In this document: positions 28,001 to 34,895 of the stretch, in pieces | How the letters are laid out: every line of letters starts with the position of its first letter | How positions within the stretch are numbered: position 1 is the first letter of the stretch | DNA from: Cryobacterium aureum | GTDB lineage: Bacteria; Actinomycetota; Actinomycetes; Actinomycetales; Microbacteriaceae | Direction of reading: 5' to 3' | NCBI RefSeq assembly: GCF_002954245.1 | Contig: NZ_PPTG01000029.1 | Span: 310,001 to 374,000 of the forward strand | Length of the DNA: 64,000 nt | Notes under the pieces: model-generated | Database searches by the model: none | Seen by the model: only the letters and a program-made list of their open reading frames with translations | What the model was told of the DNA's origin: nothing | Position numbers and translations under genes: made by a program

Positions 28001-30930
28001 TCTGGCATGCGAATCAGCAGGGCTGCCTCATTACACTCGGATTGCGGGTCGTTGGCGACGGTGTTGCCCGAAGCCGCGAAGCCAGCGACGGTTCCAGCCA
28101 GGTTCTTCAGCTCGAACTTGCAGTCAGCCGTGGCGAAGGGATCAGCCTTGAGCGAGTGCGCGTTCGTGTTGCGCATCATGAGCTCGGCAAAGGAGTTGCC
28201 CTCCAGCTGGGTGCGGAGATTCATGCCGGGCGTGCGGGCGAGATAGTACAGGCGGTCACCGTTTTGCAGGTCGGTCATCTGGTTCTCGAACACGTAGTTG
28301 AACGTCGTGCCGAGCAGGCCACCGAACGGGGTCGTCATCTCAGCCAGGCCGCCGACCCAGAGATCGACGTCGTCGAGACCCGTGATCGAGTGCGTGCCCG
28401 AGTTGGCCCACGTTCCGGTGCTGTTCATGAAGTCCATGGCGCCGTCCGGAGAACCTTCTCCAGCCAGAGCGTCTGGGCTCACGATCAGTCGTGCAGCGTC
28501 GCGCTTTCCGTCGAGCGTGCTCGCGCCGGTAATGGTGGGGAACTGACCGTAGGCCGCGACGAAGTTGATTAACGATTCCGGGTGCTTGAGGTTCTCTCCG
28601 AAGTCGATCCAGTTCGTGTATGGCTTGAGCGCCCCGTCGTTGGTCTTATTAAACAGATCACGACGGAATACGTTCAGCCGCGGCACGCCTTCAGAACGCG
28701 CACGGGTTATGTTGATCGCTGCCAGGTCGAGCGGCAGCCCGAGGAGGTCATTGCGCAGGGTGTCGGTGACGAACTCGTCGAGTTCGTTACCTACCTGGTC
28801 GCTCATGCCCATGATGACGCTGCCGGCGGCTTCCTCGGAGGTTAACTGACCCTCTGGTCCACCATCGGTGTACGCGGGCGGGTTGAGGAAACCCTCGAGC
28901 AGGGAAATGTCGTTCTGGCTGCCCAGAACGTCGTCACTCGTGTCGAACACCCCGTCGGGACCGGGCTTGTCCTGATTGCGACGCGAGATTGTCTCGGTCA
29001 GCATGGAGTGACCGAAGCGGTAAACTGCGTGAGCGAACTCCGCCTTGACTGCCGGGTTGATCTCGGTCTGGGTGAACGCGAACGGCTCGAACGGGTTGAT
29101 CCCCGGCTGTACCTTGCGCGCGAATTCCTCGAATACGAGGTGCTGGTACTCCATCTCGGTGACGTAGCGGGCAGCCTGGAACAGGCGGTCGCCGTTCCAG
29201 CCGGCAGCTCCGCTGGCCAGCTTCCACTCGGCCAGCGCCGCAGCGCCCTTAGCGGAGGTGTCGTTGGTCAGGGTGTTCTTGATGTCCTCAACCAGGCGGT
29301 CGTGCTCCGAGTGGAACACCTGGTGAATGGTGGTCAGGCCGATGTTTTCATTGACACGACCGTCGCCGGCGATGAAGTGAGCATTGAGCATCTCATCGTC
29401 GTAGGTGCCGGACGGCTGGCTGGCGAAGTCAGCGGATGCCGACCCGTTGGCATCCGGTGTGAGTCCGGGCTTCGGCTCAGCGTTGTGCGCAATGTCGGTC
29501 AGGAACGGCGTGTTGAAGTAGAGCACGTCACTCGGAACGGGCACCGGGTTCACCGTGTCACCCTCGACCAGACCGGTCGCGGTGGCGTACTGCGGCATTC
29601 CGCGCAGCGGCCCGGGAATGAACTTGCCGTAGGCATCCACTGCCAACATTGGAATATTGAGAACATCCTTGTCGGTCAGCAGTAGCCCGAGCACGTTCGC
29701 GGCCTGCGCCTTGGTATTGGCCCAGGTGGCCATGCCGCCAGCGGTCGGTCCGGCCGGCCCGCCGATGAGCTTGCCGGTGGCGACCGGCCGGTTACCCTCG
29801 ATCACGTACTCGCGCAGGAACACCTGGTGCGAGGCGTGCGAGGCGTAGGTCTGGCTCTGGTCGACCCAGGGGGAGTTGGTGTTGAGGGCATCCTGAACGT
29901 CGTCAGCGCTCTCATCGGCCGCAGTGGACCGGTCATCGCCGGCGACGCCGTCGGCTCCGGGCTGGTTCTTGCCACGGGTCAGCACCATGAAGCGCAGGTT
30001 CGGATCGAGGTCGTCACCGTTTCCGAAGACGTGATCCGGCCCGGCGACCAGCGGGTCGTCGGCCTGAAGCGGTACGAAGACCGTGCCGCCGCCCTTGACC
30101 GTCTGGTCGATGCCATGGTCGAAGAATTGGCCGAACAGGGTGAACAGGGAGTTGTACGGCGGCGACAAACCGACATCGGTCGTCACGTTCGGCATGAACA
30201 GCGTCTCGTGGTTGGGGATACAGCCCGGTGGTGTGCCGGAGGGCAGACTCGGGCTCGGGTCGGTCGTGCATGCCACGACGCCCTCATTGCCTTGGGTGCG
30301 CACCGGGTTTCCGGCGGCGGCGATGGCGGCCGGGTTGGTGGAGGTCTGGTCGACGATCAGGTTGCTGATGGTGCGCGGCTCAGAGTCGAAGACCAGGCCC
30401 TTTTTCTGGGCGTATGAGGTGCCGTTCGGCGGGCCGAATCCGGAGGGTGTGACATCCGCTTCAGTGAACAACGGCGTGGCCATGCGGGGGAACACCTGGT
30501 CGGAGGCTCCAAATTGGTCCTGGCCGGGCTGCAGGTTGTTGCAGGAGCCGTCCACCGTGCGCAGTCCGAGCGAGAGCAGCGGGCTGGCGATCTGGTTGGG
30601 ACCGCTCCCGACGAGCGCACCACACGGGCCCGTGGCCGAGGTGGTGTTCGCCACGTGGGCTTCAGCGATCTTGATCTGCTTAAGAATAAAGGCGAGGTCG
30701 CTTGTGGTGACGGCAAACCCCTGGCCGACCGCAGCGACGGCCGCCTGGGCCGGCAGTGCGGCCGTCAGCCCGAGTCCGGCGTAGAGCACCGCTGCCATGC
30801 CGGCTGCGACTATGCGCATGGGCTTGCCGAAGACTCTCTGCGGTCTTCCACTGTCCTGAGAAAGTGGACTACCCCGCATTCCGGTACTTCTCGTGCTGCG
30901 AATGCTTCCGTGACCTTCGAACCTGCTCAT
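25054..30930 (-). CDS. Giant secreted animal-type heme peroxidase with RTX-like repeats, fibronectin and Ig-like domains
   Basis: A 1958-aa exported protein. A long N-terminus and signal segment (RIVAAGMAAVLYAGLGLTAA, then LPAQA) precede a peroxidase-cyclooxygenase domain of about 850 residues with the distal histidine region LFTLFGQFFDHGID, the catalytic-Arg/helix region GLTTIHQVFHSEHDRLVEDI and the proximal histidine region HAVYRFGHSMLTETI. Then come calcium-binding glycine/aspartate repeats (GGNDNDTFWGG, GGEGNDIITD, GGAGDDFIMLGEGLD, about residues 1000-1160), several fibronectin type III domains and two Big_5 domains at the C-terminus. Related bacterial peroxidases with hemolysin-type repeats take part in Mn(II) oxidation or make reactive halogen species. 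The gene lies with a multicopper oxidase, has its own terminator and is divergent from a TetR gene. Confidence 0.9.
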   Translation of the reverse strand: MSRFEGHGSIRSTRSTGMRGSPLSQDSGRPQRVFGKPMRIVAAGMAAVLYAGLGLTAALPAQAAVAAVGQGFAVTTSDLAFILKQIKIAEAHVANTTSATGPCGALVGSGPNQIASPLLSLGLRTVDGSCNNLQPGQDQFGASDQVFPRMATPLFTEADVTPSGFGPPNGTSYAQKKGLVFDSEPRTISNLIVDQTSTNPAAIAAAGNPVRTQGNEGVVACTTDPSPSLPSGTPPGCIPNHETLFMPNVTTDVGLSPPYNSLFTLFGQFFDHGIDQTVKGGGTVFVPLQADDPLVAGPDHVFGNGDDLDPNLRFMVLTRGKNQPGADGVAGDDRSTAADESADDVQDALNTNSPWVDQSQTYASHASHQVFLREYVIEGNRPVATGKLIGGPAGPTAGGMATWANTKAQAANVLGLLLTDKDVLNIPMLAVDAYGKFIPGPLRGMPQYATATGLVEGDTVNPVPVPSDVLYFNTPFLTDIAHNAEPKPGLTPDANGSASADFASQPSGTYDDEMLNAHFIAGDGRVNENIGLTTIHQVFHSEHDRLVEDIKNTLTNDTSAKGAAALAEWKLASGAAGWNGDRLFQAARYVTEMEYQHLVFEEFARKVQPGINPFEPFAFTQTEINPAVKAEFAHAVYRFGHSMLTETISRRNQDKPGPDGVFDTSDDVLGSQNDISLLEGFLNPPAYTDGGPEGQLTSEEAAGSVIMGMSDQVGNELDEFVTDTLRNDLLGLPLDLAAINITRARSEGVPRLNVFRRDLFNKTNDGALKPYTNWIDFGENLKHPESLINFVAAYGQFPTITGASTLDGKRDAARLIVSPDALAGEGSPDGAMDFMNSTGTWANSGTHSITGLDDVDLWVGGLAEMTTPFGGLLGTTFNYVFENQMTDLQNGDRLYYLARTPGMNLRTQLEGNSFAELMMRNTNAHSLKADPFATADCKFELKNLAGTVAGFAASGNTVANDPQSECNEAALLIRMPDGTIKYRARNTVDPAGINGQAVYNGTGNVDRIYGGNDNDTFWGGLANDVIEGGGGADVALGGEGNDIITDLAGDDVPKGGPGNDAIDAGPGLDILMGGEGKDFTNGGANANETFGGAGDDFIMLGEGLDAAFGDGGDDWEEGGNQPDLMIGDSSNLFFLDDSQKPGSDFMIGQGGDDDYDMEGGDDIGVGGPGIEKVAGGSGYDWSTGQGDPQAQVSDLALPIAPLDILQVGVRDKYNEVEALSGWKLNDILRGDDIVPSAVGGGGFIGCDVLDQAGVDRIAGLDALIPEFTTTLASVVAVSAQGDCPILEGPNVWGAGNVLLGGGGSDLIEGRGADDIIDGDAYLSLRLSVRTNANDPATEIGSASINGANQSAMTSQYLSDGAGGLTGPTLQEAVFAGNVDPGNIVAVREILYGSGGTDSAQFSGLTSDYEVTTTGGNGTLGSAGSTTTVRDNRGTDGTDTLRNIERLQFSDTVAPGTPTIGAAIAGNEQATVDWTASPVGVATSFSVKVLDSAGAQVGALRTAAGTAFNLVITGLTNGSSYTFQVSATNAEGTSAFSASTNAVTPSAPVVAGAPTIGSPVAGNAQVTVNWTPPAAVANQTPITGYRIRTYVGASTTPDGTTNVADVSTATITGLTNGTGYTFDVAAINSVGTGAASDRSVTVTPVAPVVLVVPGAPVIGTSVAGNARVTVNWAAPGAVTNAPAVSGYVIRTFIGAGTAPTGSTTVANVTTRVITALTNGTGYTFDVAAINSVGTGAASARSVVVTPRTEFVLPTVIARTPATGARSVSQTGNLTATFSEPVTRVSGTTFVLRLGTTVVPASVSYNATTRVATLNPNASLLADRSYTATLSGIRDVAGNTMVASSWTFTTGPAPTILTRTPAPGAIAVRRNANVTVLLSEDITGVSATTVRITRVSTGAVITSGALFNATTNVLTINPGASLSSNVQYRVTITGGIGSVRDLAGNPLVTSTWTFTTGILF
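25366..25890. repeat. Long near-identical repeat, copy B (other copy at about 22465-22990)
   Basis: Same module as copy A, within the C-terminal part of the peroxidase gene. Differences are scattered single bases and many are synonymous, pointing to recent duplication or gene conversion. Confidence 0.8.
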
Positions 30931-31081
30931 GACGCACCTATCTCTTCAGGGTGAGCGAATGCTGTAAGAGTGCGATGTGGGCCTTATGGAAACCTTGTGC
31001 ATTCGCTAGTCGGCCCACCTGCGCCCTCCACTCTGTTCTGGGCCACGGCCGGCACCTATTACGTGCTAATTTCGCCAGACC

Positions 31082-31819
31082 ATGTCTGATCTGTCTGCAC
31101 CCACCGCGTTCACCGATCTCGCGCGCGATTCCGCGCCCCGCCAAACGGATGCCCGCAGCCGCGTCGCCGTCGCCGACATCGCTGTCGGCTTGTTTCAAGC
31201 CCAGGGCTATGAAGCCACCAGCACCACTCAGATCGCCGCAGCCGCTGGGGTGTCCCGCAGCACCTTCTTTCGTCAATTCCGCTCGAAGGACGATGTGATC
31301 TTCGCCGACCACGATGAGTTGCTCGAACAAATCGACGAGTTTTTTGCCGCCGAGCACGATGACCCCTGGCTGGCCGTCTGCGGTGCGGCCGCGCTCGTGT
31401 TCGAGCGGTTTCGGGAGCGTCTCGAGATCGTGCGGGTGCGCGACCTGGTGGTGCGCCAGACATCCGTTTTGCGCGACCGGGAAACGGTGATGGTGTCTCG
31501 CTACGAGAAAACCTTCTCTGCCTATCTGCGCCGCAGCCTGCCGGGCGTCGACCCGGTCGTGGCGATTCAATTTGCCGCCGCAGTGACGGCCACGCACAAT
31601 TTCGAGCTGCGCCGTATGATTCGTGCCGTCGACTCCGCTCGAGTGCTCGATTCCGCCGGCTTGGCGGCACAGTTGCACGCCGTGCGCAATCGCTTTGTGC
31701 CCGGCGGGGAGGTGGCCGCGGCCTCCAGCGACCTGCTCGTGGCCGTGTTTCCCGCCTCGGCCTTGCCGGCAGATGTCGCCCGCGTGATCGAGAACCGGCT
31801 CCGATCCACAGCACTCTGA
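31082..31819 (+). CDS. TetR-family transcriptional regulator
   Basis: A 245-aa TetR protein with the N-terminal HTH DIAVGLFQAQGYEATSTTQI, AAAAGVSRSTFFRQFRSKDD, and a helical C-terminal ligand domain with no recognised subtype. Its stop lies next to two palindromic 15-mers that straddle the promoter of the acyl-CoA dehydrogenase gene, so it probably represses the downstream fatty-acyl genes. Together with that gene order, an acyl-CoA ligand is plausible (inference). It is divergent from the heme peroxidase, with 150 bp between the starts. Confidence 0.9.
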   Translation: MSDLSAPTAFTDLARDSAPRQTDARSRVAVADIAVGLFQAQGYEATSTTQIAAAAGVSRSTFFRQFRSKDDVIFADHDELLEQIDEFFAAEHDDPWLAVCGAAALVFERFRERLEIVRVRDLVVRQTSVLRDRETVMVSRYEKTFSAYLRRSLPGVDPVVAIQFAAAVTATHNFELRRMIRAVDSARVLDSAGLAAQLHAVRNRFVPGGEVAAASSDLLVAVFPASALPADVARVIENRLRSTAL

Positions 31820-31861
31820 CACCAAGTGTCACTTGACGTGAGACTCAGTGTCAGATAGAAC
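31817..31861 (+). promoter_or_regulatory. Promoter of the acyl-CoA dehydrogenase operon with two TetR-like operators
   Basis: TGACACCAAGTGTCA (31817-31831) has perfect 6-bp arms around CAA. TGAGACTCAGTGTCA (31839-31853) has the same arms with one mismatch, 22 bp further on, two helical turns. Between and after them lie -35 TTGACG (31833-31838) and -10 TAGAAC (31856-31861) with a 17-bp spacer, so the second site fills the spacer. Binding of the TetR protein encoded just upstream would block RNA polymerase. Confidence 0.72.
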
Positions 31862-31890
31862 TGTAGTCACACCTGCTACCGCGAAAGGCA

Positions 31891-33075
31891 ATGATGCCCG
31901 ATTACGATGTCTCGGCCCCGCTCGACACCGACTACTACGGCGTTTTCGCTGATGTGCCCGAAGCTGATCGAGCGTTCTGGCGCCGGGCACGTACTTTTGC
32001 AGTGGAGACCCTCGACGAGCTGAGCGAGGCCTGGGACAAAGCGGAGTACCCGCTGCACCTGGCTCGCCGCCTGGGCGAACTCGATCTGCTCACCGACGGC
32101 GTCGAGGGGCCGGGGCTCACCCCCATGTCACCCCTCGCGGCCGGCCTCGTGAACATGGAGATCTCCCGCGGTGACGGTTCGATGGGTACCGTCGTCGCCG
32201 TGCAGGGCGGGCTCGTTCTGCGCAGCATCGCTATGTTTGGCAGTGAAGAGCAGAAAGCTACCTGGTTGGTGCCGCTGGCCCGCGCCGAGAAGCTCGGCGC
32301 CTTCGCCCTGACCGAACCCGATCACGGCTCGGACTCGGTGGGCCTGGAGACCACCGCGCACCGTGATGGCGACGAGTGGGTCATCAACGGCGAGAAGAAG
32401 TGGATCGGCAACGGCTCGGTCGGTGACGTGACCGTGGTCTGGGCGCGCGACGACGACGGCGACGTGCGCGGTTTCCTGGTGGACCAGGCACTGCCCGGCT
32501 ATTACGGAGAGACGATGCTCGGCAAGGGCTCACTGCGCGCGGTGCACCAGGCGCGGATCACCCTGACCGACGTGCGAATTCCGCTCGACGCCGTACTGCC
32601 GGGTACCCACACCTTCAAGGACACCGCCGTCATTCTGTTCGCCACCCGGCTCGGGGTGGCCTGGTCGGCACTCGGCCACGCCACGGCTGTCTTCGAGGCT
32701 GCCCTCAACTATGCGCAGCAGCGCGTGCAGTTCGGCAAGCCCATCGCCGGTTTTCAGATTGTTCAGGAGCGCCTCACTCTCATGCTCTCCGAGCTCACCT
32801 CGATGCAGCTGCACTGCATTCGTCTGGCCGAACTCGACGCCGCCGGAACCCTGCGGCCCATCCAGGCTAGCCTCGCGAAGTTTCACAACACCCGCGCGGC
32901 CAGGTCCCTCGCCTCGCTCGCCCGCGACATGCTCGGCGGCAACGGAATCCTGCTGGAGAACCACGTCATTCGCCACCTCGCCGACATCGAGTCCATCCAC
33001 ACCTATGAGGGCACCGAGAGCATCCAGTCGCTACTCATCGGTCGCGATCTGACCGGCGTCAGCGCCTTCCGCTAG
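31891..33075 (+). CDS. Acyl-CoA dehydrogenase
   Basis: A 394-aa flavoenzyme for the first oxidation of an acyl-CoA thioester. It shows [19 protein letters not shown] and [18 protein letters not shown] (FAD/substrate binding), and near the C-terminus [20 protein letters not shown] and the catalytic-Glu segment [21 protein letters not shown]-type motif at about residue 373. The fold resembles the glutaryl-CoA/short-chain group. ATG 31891 (or the next codon) follows GAAAGG. The acyl-CoA ligase gene follows 55 bp downstream in the same direction; both are likely under the TetR regulator. Confidence 0.92.
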   Translation: MMPDYDVSAPLDTDYYGVFADVPEADRAFWRRARTFAVETLDELSEAWDKAEYPLHLARRLGELDLLTDGVEGPGLTPMSPLAAGLVNMEISRGDGSMGTVVAVQGGLVLRSIAMFGSEEQKATWLVPLARAEKLGAFALTEPDHGSDSVGLETTAHRDGDEWVINGEKKWIGNGSVGDVTVVWARDDDGDVRGFLVDQALPGYYGETMLGKGSLRAVHQARITLTDVRIPLDAVLPGTHTFKDTAVILFATRLGVAWSALGHATAVFEAALNYAQQRVQFGKPIAGFQIVQERLTLMLSELTSMQLHCIRLAELDAAGTLRPIQASLAKFHNTRAARSLASLARDMLGGNGILLENHVIRHLADIESIHTYEGTESIQSLLIGRDLTGVSAFR

Positions 33076-33130
33076 GTTCGACCTGCACGAGCTCTCGCTT
33101 GCATTATCTTTTCGGACAAAGGAGTCCCGC

Positions 33131-34774
33131 ATGATCGACCTGACCCTGAGTACCACAAACTCGCCCAACGACTCGCCGCTCACGCCCATGCGGTTTCTCC
33201 AGCGCAGCGCCGAAGTATTCCCGAACAAGGATGCGATCATTTACGGCGCTCGTCGCTACAGCTACCGCGAGTTTGCAGAGGCGGCCGAGGAGCTGGCCCA
33301 CGCCATCCGTTCCCGGATCACTCCAGGCGATCGGGTTATACTCCTTGCGCCGAATATACCCGAGATGCTCATTGCGCACTACGCTGTTCCACTGGCCGGC
33401 GGCGTGCTCGTTGCGCTGAATTCTCGATTGGCCGGGCCCGAGGTGCACTACGTCCTCGAGCACTCGGAGGCCACCCTGCTGTTCATTGACGCCGAGCTGG
33501 TGAGTACCGTCGGCGACGCATTTGCGGCATCTGCTGCCCTGAAGGGCGTGATCGAAATCGCCGACGGCGAGTTCGGTATCACCGAAAGTGGACTCGAGGT
33601 GGGCCAGCAGTCCCTCGAATTGTTCTTGGCCGAGGCCGACAACGACTCCGCCGAGCCGCTGGCCTGGGAGGTCTCCGACGAACGCTCGGTGATCTCGATC
33701 AACTACACCTCGGGCACGACCGGCAAGCCCAAGGGCGTCATGTACTCCCATCGCGGCGCGTACCTCAACTCCTTCGGCGAGGTGTTCCACAACAAGTTCA
33801 CGAGCGACTCTGTCTACCTGTGGACCCTGCCCATGTTCCACTGCAACGGCTGGTGCACACCGTGGGCGGTCACGGCAGCCGGCGCCACCCACGTCTGCCT
33901 GCGCACCGTGCGGGCCGAATCGGTTTGGTCGGCCATTGACACCCTCGGTGTGACCAACCTGTGCGGCGCACCCACGGTGTGCGGCGTCATCGCCAACGCG
34001 CCCATGAAACACGTGCTCGAGACACCGCTCTCGATCACCACGGCCGGCGCCCCGCCGCCGCCGAGCGTGATCGAACAGCTCGACGTCCTCGGCATCACGG
34101 TCGTGCACGTCTACGGCCTCACCGAGGTCTACGGTCCGAACACGATCTGCGAATACCAGCGCGAGTGGGACGACTTGCCCGGCGACGAACGTGCGCGCAA
34201 GATCTCCCGCCAGGGGGTCGGCATGGTGCAGGCCGAATCGGCCCGCATCGTCGACTCCGCCATGGCCGACGTTCCGGCCGACGCGGCGACGATCGGTGAG
34301 ATTGTGCTGCGCGGCAACAACGTCATGCTCGGCTACTTCAAGGACCCGCAGGCTACAGCGGATGCCTTCCGCGGCGGCTGGTTCCACACCGGCGACCTCG
34401 GCGTCATGCATCCAGACGGGTACATCGAGATAAAGGACCGCGCAAAGGACATCATCATTTCCGGCGGCGAGAACATCTCGACCATCGAGGTCGAGAACGC
34501 CATGCTCACCCACCCAACCGTGCTCGACGTCGCCGTTGTCGGCATGCCGCACCCCAAGTGGGGCGAGCGACCCAAGGCCTACGTGGTGCTCCGCCCGGAC
34601 GCCCTGGTCACCGAGGTCGATCTACTCACGCACACCCGCTACCTGATCGCGGCATTCAAGGTGCCCGACTACGTCACCTTCGTCGACGCCCTGCCGCGCA
34701 CCGCCACCGGCAAGATCATGAAGGTCGTGCTGCGCGAACTGCCCGAAGAAGTCGCTGAACCGGCCGTCTTGTAG
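33131..34774 (+). CDS. Acyl-CoA synthetase (AMP-dependent acid:CoA ligase)
   Basis: A 547-aa ANL-superfamily ligase that activates a carboxylic acid via an acyl-AMP to acyl-CoA. The P-loop-like motif INYTSGTTGKPKGVMYSH is at about residue 190; further ones are VYGLTEVYGP, GWFHTGDLGVMHPDGYIEIKD-type motif and, near the end, PRTATGKIMKVVLRE with the catalytic Lys. AAAGGAG lies just before ATG 33131. It would feed the dehydrogenase encoded before it, so together they start beta-oxidation of a medium- or branched-chain acid; chain length is not visible. Confidence 0.92.
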   Translation: MIDLTLSTTNSPNDSPLTPMRFLQRSAEVFPNKDAIIYGARRYSYREFAEAAEELAHAIRSRITPGDRVILLAPNIPEMLIAHYAVPLAGGVLVALNSRLAGPEVHYVLEHSEATLLFIDAELVSTVGDAFAASAALKGVIEIADGEFGITESGLEVGQQSLELFLAEADNDSAEPLAWEVSDERSVISINYTSGTTGKPKGVMYSHRGAYLNSFGEVFHNKFTSDSVYLWTLPMFHCNGWCTPWAVTAAGATHVCLRTVRAESVWSAIDTLGVTNLCGAPTVCGVIANAPMKHVLETPLSITTAGAPPPPSVIEQLDVLGITVVHVYGLTEVYGPNTICEYQREWDDLPGDERARKISRQGVGMVQAESARIVDSAMADVPADAATIGEIVLRGNNVMLGYFKDPQATADAFRGGWFHTGDLGVMHPDGYIEIKDRAKDIIISGGENISTIEVENAMLTHPTVLDVAVVGMPHPKWGERPKAYVVLRPDALVTEVDLLTHTRYLIAAFKVPDYVTFVDALPRTATGKIMKVVLRELPEEVAEPAVL

Positions 34775-34895
34775 CGGGTCGTGCGAGAGTGCGCTGCACG
34801 ACATCCTCAAGAAGGACGCCGGGCAGGTACGAAGAGCCCACCGCGAGCCAAAACAGCCCTAGCCCCAGACCAGTCGGCAAACTACAGTTGTTAGA

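Noticed and set aside
30938-31825. Minus-strand frame covering the TetR gene at 31082
   Set aside because: Antisense of a gene with a clear TetR HTH.
33104-34552. Minus-strand frame of 482 codons over the acyl-CoA ligase
   Set aside because: Mirror of the ligase's codon pattern in GC-rich DNA; the plus strand carries all ligase motifs.
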